Part shown: in pieces, positions 17,526-26,700 of the stretch | How the letters are laid out: each line of letters starts with the position of its first letter | How positions within the stretch are numbered: the first letter of the stretch is position 1 | Assembly: GCA_036821905.1 (NCBI GenBank) | Contig: DAISIR010000001.1 | Coordinates: 186,001-250,000, forward strand | Source of the DNA: Brooklawnia sp937867175 | GTDB lineage: Bacteria > Actinomycetota > Actinomycetes > Propionibacteriales > Propionibacteriaceae | Direction: 5' to 3' | DNA: 64,000 nucleotides | Notes under the pieces: model-generated | Told to the model about the DNA's origin: nothing | The model's input: only the letters and a program-made list of their open reading frames with translations | Databases searched by the model: none | Program-made: the position numbers and the translations under genes

Positions 17526-18575
17526 CTAGTCGACGAACAAGCTGCGATTGCGGAACAGTGGATAGGATCGCTGGGCGTCCTGCCCCTGCTCATGCTCGGC
17601 GAAGTAGCGCTCGATCCGTTCCACCTCTGATGCGCTACCCAGGAAATACGGGGTTCGCGCGGTGAGCGAGGTTGGCATCACGTCGAGAACCCGCTCGGTC
17701 CCGGTGGACGAGCGACCGCCAGCCTGTTCGGCGAGGAGCGCCAGCGGCGCCGCATTGTGCAGCAGCGGCGCCAACCAGCCCGTCGGCTGCCCGGTGTCCG
17801 GAATCAGGAACAAGCCACCGCTGTTTAGCACCCGGAACGCCCCGACCAGCGCCGACGCGTTCCAGCGCATGATGAAGCCGCGGCCACGCGGGCCGTCCTC
17901 GCCTTGTACGCACTCATCGACGTAGCGTCCGACCGGGCCGGGCCAGTGCGGCGAGTCGGCGGCGTTGATCGAGAAGATGCCTGCGTCGGCCGGGATAGTG
18001 ACCTGCGGATGAGTCAGCATGAAGTTGCCCAGCTCGCGGTCGAGGGTGAACCCATCAACTCCCTGCCCAGTCGTCACCAACATCACGGTGCGTGGCCCGA
18101 ACAACGCGATCCCGGCGCTGACCTGCCGGGAACCCGGCTGCAGGAAGTCGGCCTCGGTGACCGCGCCCGACTCGCTCTGACGCTCCATTATCGAGAACGC
18201 CGTGCCCACGGTCATGTTGTCGACCAAGTTGCTCAACCCATGCAACGCTTCGAACAACAACAGATACCGTCCAGACTCCGACACCGGATAGATGACGGGA
18301 TCACCGGACAACGAGATCGCCGCCAATTGGTCCACCGATACGGTGTGGGCGAACAGTGCCTTCGTCGCCAACCGTCTGACACCGCGGTTCACCTCTTTGG
18401 CGGCTCGGGGTGTCGGTCGAGTCACTTGGTCCAAGATCAACGGACCGCGGCTCAGCATGGCTGCCGTCTGCTTCACCATCACCGCCACCGCGCTGAGGAT
18501 GTGAGCGAACTCGCCGCGCTGCTCACCCGACTTGCCGGCGTCCAGTAGGTACTGGGTCAAGGTTCGTGCAGTCAT
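17526..18575 (-). CDS. Class I fructose-1,6-bisphosphatase homologue (CbbF-like) with most metal-ligand residues replaced
   Basis: The 349 residues align along their length with proteobacterial CbbF: FLQPGSRQVSAG, SINAADSPHWPGP, the EGEDGPRGRGFIMRW-type stretch with its substrate Arg, the SGGLFLIPD strand, LAEQAGG and the C-terminal LFRNRSLF. The catalytic metal sites are degraded. The ASEE pair reads SGD (G91, D92), DPLDG reads EALHG (E109, H112), the K-LD motif reads RGVRRLA, and the YECAP glutamate is N274 (LHNAAP). Such a protein should have little or no normal FBPase/SBPase activity. The start is ATG 18575 with AGGAAGGAGG upstream. It sits between RuBisCO and PRK with gaps of 38 and 14 bp, so it is co-expressed with them. 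Confidence 0.85.
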   Translation of the reverse strand: MTARTLTQYLLDAGKSGEQRGEFAHILSAVAVMVKQTAAMLSRGPLILDQVTRPTPRAAKEVNRGVRRLATKALFAHTVSVDQLAAISLSGDPVIYPVSESGRYLLLFEALHGLSNLVDNMTVGTAFSIMERQSESGAVTEADFLQPGSRQVSAGIALFGPRTVMLVTTGQGVDGFTLDRELGNFMLTHPQVTIPADAGIFSINAADSPHWPGPVGRYVDECVQGEDGPRGRGFIMRWNASALVGAFRVLNSGGLFLIPDTGQPTGWLAPLLHNAAPLALLAEQAGGRSSTGTERVLDVMPTSLTARTPYFLGSASEVERIERYFAEHEQGQDAQRSYPLFRNRSLFVD

Positions 18576-18613
18576 GGTCCTCCTTCCTGGTCGCCCGCGA
18601 CCTAGATGCCGAG

Positions 18614-19990
18614 TCAGCTGTTCGTCAGCTGCTGACGCCAACCCGGGAAGATCGCGTCGGCATCGTGCGGGAACGACTCGAAGGCGCGCGCAAATTCGCG
18701 ATGCTGCTTCGCCCACTCAATCGGGTCGGCGCCGGCCTCCCAGCACTGATGTGCCTGACGCAGCGACCTGGCGCCCGCAGCGGGCCCGTCCAGGTGGCCG
18801 TACGAGCCACCGCCAGCGGTATTGAGAACATTGGCGTGACCGAGATTGGCGAAGAAGCCAGGGAGCCGGAGTGCGTTCATGCCGCCGGAGACGATCGGGG
18901 CGGTTGGGCGCATGCCATACCACTTCTGGGAGTAGGCCGGCCCCTGGAACTCCTCACGCTCACAGATGTAGGCGATCGCGGTGTCGTCGCGGGCACCCTC
19001 CATCTTGCCGTAACCCATAGTGCCGACATGGATGCCGGAGGCCCCCTGCAGGCGAGACATCTTCGCCAGCACGTAGGCGGTGTAGCCACGCTTGGAGCTG
19101 GGCGAGGTGACCATGCCGTGGCCTGCCCGATGGTAGTGCAGGAACTGGCGGGAGAAATAGCGACGTGCTGTGGTGACCATTCCCGGGCCGCCGACGAATC
19201 CGTCGACGAGGAAGGCGACCTTGTCGGCGTCCGGGCCGAAGGCCTGGAGGATGTACTCACCGCGCGCGATCATCTCGGAGTGATCGTCGGCGGTGATGTT
19301 CGCGCTGAACAGCTTGGCCTCGCCTGTCTCGTCCATGGCGCGCTTCATCGAGTCATAGATCAGCGGGATGGTCTTGCGCAGCGGCGCGAAGACCTGATTG
19401 CCCTGTGGTTCGTCATTCTTGATGAAGTCGCCGCCGAGCCAGAACTTGTACGCGGCCTCTGCGAACGGCTCCGGTCGCAGACCGAGCTTGGGCTTGATGA
19501 TGGTGCCGGCGATGTAGCCGCCGTCAACCACCGGGCGCCCCAGGATCCGCCACAGCTCGGCGATACCGACCGAAGGGCCGTCGAACAGCTCGATCGCCCG
19601 TCGGGGAACGTAGAAGTCGTACATCTTGGCGTACGCGATGTCGCCCATGCCCTGGTTGTTCCCGATGGTCAGCGTCAGGAACGAAACCATCATCATCCGA
19701 CCGTCGATGATGTTGCGGTCGAAAAGGTCGAGTGGGTAGGCGATCCGCATCTCCTCGGTGGCCTCGTCGACATGGTAGACCAGCGCGTCCAAGCCCTTGG
19801 TGAAATCGTCGGTGGTCGAGACCTCAACGTTGGTGCCGGTCGACGACTCGGCGGCGAAATGCGCCGCCGCTTCGAGATAGGCCACCCCCGGCTTCGGCTT
19901 CATCTTGTAGGCGCAGAGAATGTGCCTGCCACCTGAGATCAGGTCTTCTTCAGTGAGGCCCAGGTCGGCGTAACGGGCGGATTGGTCCAC
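18614..19990 (-). CDS. cbbM: Ribulose-1,5-bisphosphate carboxylase/oxygenase, form II
   Basis: A 458-residue form II RuBisCO, nearly co-linear with Rhodospirillum rubrum CbbM from its first residues (MDQSARYADLGLTEEDLISG). The catalytic set falls at the same positions: K166 and K168 in GTIIKPKLG, the carbamylated K191 with D193 and E194 in FIKNDEPQ, H287, H321, K329 and S368. It carboxylates RuBP to two 3-phosphoglycerate. It is the first gene of the operon and starts with GTG behind AAGGGAGT. There is no small-subunit gene, as expected for form II, and no CbbR-type LysR gene beside it. The likely origin is lateral transfer from a proteobacterium (inference). Confidence 0.97.
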   Translation of the reverse strand: MDQSARYADLGLTEEDLISGGRHILCAYKMKPKPGVAYLEAAAHFAAESSTGTNVEVSTTDDFTKGLDALVYHVDEATEEMRIAYPLDLFDRNIIDGRMMMVSFLTLTIGNNQGMGDIAYAKMYDFYVPRRAIELFDGPSVGIAELWRILGRPVVDGGYIAGTIIKPKLGLRPEPFAEAAYKFWLGGDFIKNDEPQGNQVFAPLRKTIPLIYDSMKRAMDETGEAKLFSANITADDHSEMIARGEYILQAFGPDADKVAFLVDGFVGGPGMVTTARRYFSRQFLHYHRAGHGMVTSPSSKRGYTAYVLAKMSRLQGASGIHVGTMGYGKMEGARDDTAIAYICEREEFQGPAYSQKWYGMRPTAPIVSGGMNALRLPGFFANLGHANVLNTAGGGSYGHLDGPAAGARSLRQAHQCWEAGADPIEWAKQHREFARAFESFPHDADAIFPGWRQQLTNS

Positions 19991-20394
19991 GATGGCACTC
20001 CCTTGTGGTCTTGGTCCGGGTTGGACGAGTGGTCGGATCGGCGGTCCTGCGTCTGGTCACGGAACTCGTACGTCGACCCTGCTTGGGCGGGGGTCTCTGG
20101 TCAGTCTCGGCAAGCTGAGGCAGCAGGTTCGTCGGCTGCGGTCCAGCGCGGCGATCTCGCTCATGCCTGCCTCCCTTGCTGGTCGATCAGCCTTGGGCGC
20201 ACCAACTGGGTGCGGCTCGTTGCGTGGTGACCCGTGTGAAGGTTCCGATGGCCGACATCATAGTGAGGCACTCGGGGATGGCGCCGGCGGGGCCTTCAAT
20301 CTGGCTCTCCAGTCTGCGGGCGGTCGCGAGTGCAGATGCGCCTTGGTCGGGCGATGATTCAGGAGCGTGATTGCGTGGCTGGCAGGATGGTCGC
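19991..20394. other. 404-bp divergent intergenic region upstream of cbbM
   Basis: This gap separates cbbM (reverse) from the small kinase gene (forward). On the reverse strand it holds a possible 35-codon leader ORF (20057-20164) and a possible -10 element TATGAT (reverse complement at 20257-20262), without a convincing -35. I see no full gene and no clear T-N11-A LysR box. Confidence 0.4.
20057..20164 (-). CDS. Possible 35-residue leader peptide upstream of cbbM
   Basis: ATG 20164 is preceded by GGGAGGCAGGC, a good ribosome site. The frame encodes MSEIAALDRSRRTCCLSLPR, then an Arg/Pro-rich tail, and ends 66 bp before the cbbM GTG. The SRRTCC stretch with adjacent Cys codons recalls actinobacterial Cys-containing attenuator uORFs, but no family match is certain and the ORF may be chance. 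Confidence 0.3.
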   Translation of the reverse strand: MSEIAALDRSRRTCCLSLPRLTRDPRPSRVDVRVP

Positions 20395-21063
20395 ATGGCG
20401 ATGACACTTCCGAGCGGCGAGCCGGCAACGACGAATTGGCAGGTGGTGACCACCTCGGGCCTGGCTGAGACTGTGAGGCTCGCCACCGGCGAGCCCGTGC
20501 GGCGACCTCGGGTCATCGCGGTGGACGGTCGCGGAGCCGCCGGCAAATCGACTCTCACACAGGCGTTGGCCGCTGCACTGCCCCGGGCGACCGTCGTGCA
20601 CACCGATGACATCGCCTGGCATGAGCCCTTCTTCGGCTGGGGCCACCTGCTGGCGGAACTGCTGACTGCGGTGCATGGCGGACGCGGCGCTGCGCTGCGT
20701 CCGCCGGCGTGGGACGCGTATGACCGGCCTGGCCGCATCGAAGTGCCCGGGGACGCAGCGACTGTGTTGGTGGAGGGCACCGGCTCGAGCCCTCGCGAAT
20801 GTGCGAGCTTGATCGACCTGACGATCTGGGTGCAGTCGGATTTCACCGTTGCCGAGCGCCGCGGCATCGACCGCGACATCGCACTGGGGGTCAACGGCGA
20901 TCCGGAGCAGACGATCGACTTCTGGCACGAGTGGATGAACCATGAGTTGGCCTACTTCGCTGGCCAGCGGCCCTGGGAGCGGGCCGGCCTGGTGGTTGGC
21001 GGGACCCCACCGTTCGACCTGGCCCCGGGGCAATGGGCGACCTCAGCCCGCGCCCACGCCTGA
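20395..21063 (+). CDS. P-loop kinase-like protein (uridine kinase-like)
   Basis: A 222-residue P-loop protein. The Walker A motif is AVDGRGAAGKSTLTQALAAA (about residues 41-60), HTDDIAWHEPFFGWG follows, and VLVEGTGSS forms the Walker B/DE region. The IWVQSDFTVAERRGIDRDI stretch resembles the lid of uridine kinase and related small-molecule kinases in actinobacteria. The substrate is unknown. The start could be ATG 20395 or ATG 20401; neither has a strong ribosome site. It is divergent from cbbM and stands alone. Confidence 0.65.
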   Translation: MAMTLPSGEPATTNWQVVTTSGLAETVRLATGEPVRRPRVIAVDGRGAAGKSTLTQALAAALPRATVVHTDDIAWHEPFFGWGHLLAELLTAVHGGRGAALRPPAWDAYDRPGRIEVPGDAATVLVEGTGSSPRECASLIDLTIWVQSDFTVAERRGIDRDIALGVNGDPEQTIDFWHEWMNHELAYFAGQRPWERAGLVVGGTPPFDLAPGQWATSARAHA

Positions 21064-21416
21064 GTCCGCTCGTCCTCCGTAGGGGACAGCAGCCGCCTGC
21101 CACTGAAGAGCGGCTCGACCGCCTTCGTGCTGGGCTCCTACAACGGAGAACAGGTCGCGGAGTTCGACTTCGACGTCATCGGTGGGGTCCTTCGCAGTAC
21201 ACAGGGGCGTCCCCCGTTTTGGGGGGGCACCGCTGTTTCATGTCGCACGGTGAGACTCAGGCCGGAGAGTGGGGCTGGCCCGCTTGGAGTCGCCTGAGCA
21301 CGCCACGGCTCGAAGAACCCACAGCTGCTGCACAGCCTGGTTCCATCTCTCGCATAGAGCTGCGGGTTGGAATGTCCTTTGTCGGGTCACCAGACCCAGC
21401 CAGGAGGACTCGGATC
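21064..21416. other. 353-bp gap with a possible gene scrap and a GC-rich hairpin
   Basis: The forward frame from 21064 to the TGA at 21297 includes SRLPLKSGSTAFVLGSYNGE and then a QVAEFDFDV-like piece. This looks like the end of an exported beta-sheet protein but has no start or upstream part. A short stem (21209-21215 with 21222-21228) follows. The last 20 bp hold the AGGAGG site of the protease gene. No other feature is visible. Confidence 0.3.
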
Positions 21417-22490
21417 ATGAGCATGTCAATCGGCCGCAAGGCTGTAATGGGCGCGGTCGCGGTGCTGGGGAGCGCAGGGCTGCTGGTTCAGGTGACGCTG
21501 CCGGCCGTGGTGAGTGGATGGCTGAGCAGCGGCGTCCCGATCACCCAACTGTTGACCGCTTGGGGGGCCCCTGCCGAGGGCGCCGGGGTGGTCATCATCG
21601 ACACCACCGGGCCTAGCGGTGAGGCCGCCGGAACGGGCATGGTGCTCGACTCTGACGGCACGGTGCTGACGAATTACCACGTCGTCGAGGGGTCGTCCAC
21701 CATCGAGGTGACGCTGTCGACGGGTGCCCAGTACAGCGCCACGGTCCTCGGCCACAGCGCCACCAGTGACATCGCGGTGCTGCAGCTGGCAGACGCCAGC
21801 GGCTTGGCGACGGTCGTCCCCGATGAGGACGGGGTGGGCATCGGCCAGACCGTGACCGGGATGGGCAACGCGAACGGTGCCGGCGTACTGGCCACCACAT
21901 CGGGCCAAGTCACCGGCCTCGACGAGACGATCCAGGTGAGTGACGAGGGAAGCTGGGCATCGACCACTCTGACCGGCTTGATCAAGACGAACACCACTGC
22001 CGTACCCGGGGACTCCGGCGGCCCAACCTACGACGCCGAGGGCGAAGTCATCGGCATCACCTCGGCCGGCGCCTCGTCGAACCAGCAGACCTCGGCTCGC
22101 CGGATGCCCACGGAGTCTGTGAGTTACGTCATCCCGATCGACACGGCCCTACAGGTCGTCGATCAGGTGCTGGCCGGTGATGAGAGCGACGGCGTGAGTG
22201 TCGGACCGAACGCGTGGTTGGGTGTCAGTATTACCGACATGCGTGCTGGACGCGGCAGCCAGGCGTCCGGTGTCGGGGTCATCTCGGTGGAGGGCCCCGC
22301 GGCGCTGGCCGGAGTGGCAGCCGGGTCGATCCTGACCACTCTGGACGGGGCCGCAATCTCGAACACCTCGGCGGTCTCCGAGGTGCTGGCAGGCCACCAG
22401 CCGGGTGACGTGGTGCAGCTGACGTGGACCGATGCGTCCGGGCAGCAGCACACCGGCACCGTCACGCTGGGTACGAGTCCGATCAACTGA
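21417..22490 (+). CDS. HtrA/DegP-like trypsin-type serine protease with C-terminal PDZ domain
   Basis: A 357-residue protein. An N-terminal hydrophobic segment (about 9-34) is a signal or anchor sequence, so the enzyme acts outside the membrane. The trypsin-like triad is H88 (LTNYHVV), D118 (SDIAVLQL) and S200 (GDSGGP). Residues about 245-350 form a PDZ domain (WLGVSITDM, AALAGVAAGSILTTLDG). This is the S1C layout used for extracytoplasmic protein quality control. ATG 21417 has CAGGAGGA 10 bp upstream; longer readings into the gap are not supported. Confidence 0.88.
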   Translation: MSMSIGRKAVMGAVAVLGSAGLLVQVTLPAVVSGWLSSGVPITQLLTAWGAPAEGAGVVIIDTTGPSGEAAGTGMVLDSDGTVLTNYHVVEGSSTIEVTLSTGAQYSATVLGHSATSDIAVLQLADASGLATVVPDEDGVGIGQTVTGMGNANGAGVLATTSGQVTGLDETIQVSDEGSWASTTLTGLIKTNTTAVPGDSGGPTYDAEGEVIGITSAGASSNQQTSARRMPTESVSYVIPIDTALQVVDQVLAGDESDGVSVGPNAWLGVSITDMRAGRGSQASGVGVISVEGPAALAGVAAGSILTTLDGAAISNTSAVSEVLAGHQPGDVVQLTWTDASGQQHTGTVTLGTSPIN

Positions 22491-22563
22491 GCCCTGTCAA
22501 GGCATCACGACCTTGGGGTGAGCCGCGGCCCAACTTGTCGGTGCCGGGTCCTAGTTTTGGGGC

Positions 22564-23784
22564 ATGCGGATCCTGCACACCTCCGACTGGCATCTCGGGC
22601 GCACCCTTCATGGGGTTGACTTGGCTGAACACCACGCTGCCTACCTCGATCACCTGGTCGAGCTGACGCGTAGCGAGCGTCCGGACGCGGTCGTGGTGTC
22701 GGGCGACATCTATGACCGGGCCCTGCCACCCCTCGAGTCGGTCCAGTTGCTGGAGGATGTGCTTGAGCGGTTGGCCGAGATCACTCGGGTGGTGGTCACG
22801 CCGGGCAACCATGACTCTGCGGTGCGGTTGGGTTTCGGGGCCAGGTTGTTCCGCGAACGCCTGCACGTCAGGGCACGGATCCCCGATGCGGCACGACCGG
22901 TGGTGATCCCGGACGCCGCTGGCGATGCCGGGTTGTTGGTCTATCCGTTGCCGTATCTCGACCCCGACATGGCACGCTCCGAGCTGATGGCCTGGGTGGA
23001 ACCCGAAGCCGCTGGGCAGCGCCCACCGGTCGCCCGGTCGCACGAGGCCGTGCTGTCGACTGTGATGCGCCGGGTCGATGCCGATCTGTGCTCGCGGCGC
23101 GGTGCTGCCGGTCGCCGGTTGCCGGCGGTGGTGATGGCGCACGCTTTCGTGGTCGGCGGTCAGGCGTCCGATTCGGAACGCGACATTCGGGTTGGTGGTG
23201 TCGACAGTGTCCCGCATGCCGTGTTCGGTGCCGGGACGGAGGCGGTCGACTATGTGGCGTTGGGTCACCTGCACGGTCAGCAGCAGGTCGGCCCATGCGA
23301 GGGGGCTGGGCCGCGGTTGCGGTACTCCGGCTCGCCGCTGGCGTTCTCGTTCTCCGAGATGAACCAGGTCAAGTCCACCTCGCTCATCGGCTTCGGAACC
23401 GACGGGCAGGTCAGTGCTGTTCGGCAGGTCAAAGCGCCGGTGCCGCGTCGGTTGTCCGAGGTGCGTGGTTCGGTGGACGAGGTAGTGGGCCGCCGGTTCG
23501 AGACCCAACGCAGCGACTGGGTTCGGGTGATCGTGACCGGCAGCCGACGACCGGACGACCTGGTCAGCATCGTGAAGCAGGCGTTCCCGCACGCGCTTGA
23601 GGTCCTCTTCGAACGCGATGGCGGGCCGCTGGTGGCCCGTGGCGTCTCTCGCACCGTCCGCGACCCACTCGAGGTGGTGACCGAGTTCATCCGCCAGGTC
23701 GGCGACCGACCGCCCGACGAGCCGGAACTCGCGGTGCTGGTGGCCGCCTACGAGCAGGTTCGAGTTGATGAGAGGGGACGCTGA
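22564..23784 (+). CDS. sbcD: DNA repair nuclease subunit SbcD (Mre11 family)
   Basis: A 406-residue metallophosphoesterase. It shows the Mre11-type motifs HTSDWHLG, VVVSGDIYDRA, VTPGNHDS, a later VMAHAF, and VALGHLHG, which bind two Mn ions. A C-terminal capping domain follows. With SbcC it cuts hairpins and opens blocked DNA ends. Its TGA overlaps the ATG of sbcC (TGATG), so the two are made together. Confidence 0.96.
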   Translation: MRILHTSDWHLGRTLHGVDLAEHHAAYLDHLVELTRSERPDAVVVSGDIYDRALPPLESVQLLEDVLERLAEITRVVVTPGNHDSAVRLGFGARLFRERLHVRARIPDAARPVVIPDAAGDAGLLVYPLPYLDPDMARSELMAWVEPEAAGQRPPVARSHEAVLSTVMRRVDADLCSRRGAAGRRLPAVVMAHAFVVGGQASDSERDIRVGGVDSVPHAVFGAGTEAVDYVALGHLHGQQQVGPCEGAGPRLRYSGSPLAFSFSEMNQVKSTSLIGFGTDGQVSAVRQVKAPVPRRLSEVRGSVDEVVGRRFETQRSDWVRVIVTGSRRPDDLVSIVKQAFPHALEVLFERDGGPLVARGVSRTVRDPLEVVTEFIRQVGDRPPDEPELAVLVAAYEQVRVDERGR

Positions 23785-26700
23785 TGCAGATCGTGCGGCT
23801 GGAGTTCGAGGGCATCGGTCCCTTCGCGCAACGGCAGGTGATCGACTTCGAAGAGTTGTCGATCGGCGGGCTCTTCCTGCTCGAAGGGCCGACCGGTGCC
23901 GGCAAGTCGACGATCGTAGATGCGATGGTGTTCGCGCTGTACGGTGACGTCGCCGGCTCGGAATCCAGCAAGGGACGAATCGTGTCCACAATGCTGCCTG
24001 AGGGGGTCGAGCCCTTCGTCGACCTGACCATCGACACCAGTCACGGATTGCTGCGGGTGCGGCGCGTCCCCGAATACGAGCGGGTGAAGAAGAGGGGCAG
24101 CGGCAACACAACCGTCAAGGCGTCGATCAAGTTGTGGAAGCTCGCCGCTCCCGACGCCGAGGGCGTCCCGGTGAGTACCAACATCCAAGAGGCCAACGAC
24201 GAACTGTCCCGGGTTATCGGGTTGACCAAGTCACAGTTCACCCAGACGGTCGTGCTCCCGCAGGGCCAGTTCGCGACCTTCCTCAAGGCGAAGCCCGAAG
24301 ACCGGCGCGGCATACTTCAGGACATCTTCGGCACCGAACTCTACCAACGCATCGCGAACCGGCTCGCCGAGATGGCCACCGACAAGCGGTGCGCAGTCGA
24401 CAAGGCAATCGGCGATGTGAGGCAAGCGGCAGCCAACTTCTGCCAGGTGGCCTGGTACGACCAGGCCCAAGTCGCCAGCGAGAAGATCCCCGAGCAGGTC
24501 CAATTCGACGACCTGGTGGACAATCAGGAATTCGGCAGCCTGTCCGAACTCGCCGCTGCCCGGCTGCGCGTCCTCGCTGATCAGGCCGCTGTGCTCGAAG
24601 ACCAGGTGAAAGCCGCGGCGGAGCAACTTCGCGCCGCCGGACAAGCGCTTGAAGAGGCGCAGAGACGTAACGAGTCCATCGGCGAGCGGGACGGGTTGTT
24701 GGCACGCAAGCGGGAACTGGCCTCGCAGACCCCCAGCGTGAAGATGAAGGCAGAACGATTGACGCTGGCCGATCGGGCTGAGAAGGTCCGGCACCCGCTC
24801 GCCGAGGTCAACAAATCGTTGATGCAAACCCAGGAGTGCGAACGGGTGCTCAACGATCTGGTGGCAGCCGTTTCGGTCGGACTGCACACCGACCTGGTAG
24901 CCGAATTGCTGCCAGCCGAACAGTATGAGCAGGCCCAGCAGGCGGCCCTGACTGACGCCGGTGGGCTCGAGGCACTCGTCAGCGACGAAGCGTCTATCCC
25001 GAAGACCGAATCCGACTTGAGCGCAGCTGAACTGACGCTCCAGTTGACCGATCAACGACTGAGGGCACGCAAGGAGGCCTTGAAGGACGCCTCCCGGGGA
25101 GTTGGCGACCTCGAGGCCGAACTCAAGCATCTGCGCGATGAGACAACCGGGCTGCCGGACGCAGTCACCGCCGAATCGCAGGCGAGTGGTGTCCTGACAG
25201 CGGCAAGAAAGGTGGAGGCGCTGACAAGAAGCTTGACAGACCTGCGAAAAGTGGAGGACGAGGCCCGCGCCAGCGAAAGGCAAGCCGATTCTGCCTACGC
25301 AACGGCCCGGCAGGGGTGGCTCGACTCGCTAGCCGGCACCCTCGCGTCCGAACTGGCAGACGACAAACCCTGCCCGGTGTGCGGTGCCACCGAACACCCC
25401 ATACCGGCAACCATCGTGACCGGCACCGCAACCCGCGATGAGGTGGACGCACTCGACCGACAGCGGAACCAAGCCTCGAAGCGACGCCAGCAGGCGACGT
25501 CGGCCTGCGACACGGCGGCCGCGAGGATCGAGGAACAGACCAAGGCCGCCCAAGGGCTCAGCGTCGGTCAGGCAACGCAAGCCCACGCCACAGCGAAGGG
25601 GCAACGGGAGCACCTCCAGGCAGCAGCCGACCGTGCAGGCAAGATCGACGAGCAACTCGAGAAGCTCCGTAGAGACAACGCCCGGGAGACTGAAGAGATC
25701 AGCGCAGCCGAACAAGACAAGGCTACGCAGGACGAACGCAACCGAATCGTCCGAAATCACCTCGAAGATCTGAGGTCGCGGGTCAGCAAAGCCTGCGGCA
25801 GCCATTCCACGGTGGCCGCCCGGGTGGATGCGATCCGGCACCGCGCGAGCAGCGCTGGGCGTCTTGGCGCCGCGCAACGTGCCTTGTCGAGCGCCAGAGA
25901 TGACGAGCGGCTGCGGGCTGGGCTGCTGGCCGCCGAACTCGGAGTGTGCGGGTTCGCCTCAGCAACCGAGGCCGACGAGGCGCTATTGCCCGAACTTGAT
26001 CGCAACGACCTGCGCGCCCACATCGAAGGGCACCGGCGGGACACCGACCAGGTCGAAAGCTCTCTGCAGGCGCCGCGTCTGGCCACGCTTGGCGATGCGG
26101 TGGCCGCGCCTACCGATGATCTCGAAAACGCCAAGGCGGCGGCCGAGGAAGAGGTCAGGACGCTCACGCTGACGCAGGGTGCGCTGACCCAAACGATCAA
26201 GGCGTCCCGGGACGCGCTGAAGGACCTGGACGAGGCCATGGCCGGGTTCGCGGGCATCCAGCGGTCAGCCGGCCCGGTGATTCGGATGGCCGAACTGGCC
26301 AATGCCCAGCAGGGCAACCAGTTGCGGATGACGTTGCCGACCTTCGTGCTCCTGCAGCGGTTCGAAGAGGTCGTGGATCTGGCGAACGTGCGGCTGTCCG
26401 CGATGACCGATGGCCGCTACCAGATGCGCCGAACCGACGCGAAAGAGGGACGCAGCCAGAAGCTGGGCCTCGGGTTGGAAGTGATCGACCACGCGTCGGG
26501 GGACGCCACCCGCGAGCCGCAAACCCTATCAGGCGGTGAAACCTTCAAGGCGTCCCTCGCGATGGCGCTGGGGCTGGCCGACGCCGTCACCGCCGAGGCT
26601 GGTGGAGTGGAACTCAACACCTTGTTCGTCGACGAGGGCTTCGGTTCACTGGACCCCGAGTCCCTGGACGCGGTCATGGACCAGATGACCAAGTTGCGCC

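Noticed and set aside
19991..20394. CbbR (LysR-type) operator upstream of cbbM
   Set aside because: No convincing T-N11-A inverted repeat and no cbbR gene in the window.
22483..24111. 542-codon reverse open frame opposite sbcD
   Set aside because: Overlaps sbcD and the start of sbcC, both with full motifs; no domain in the product.
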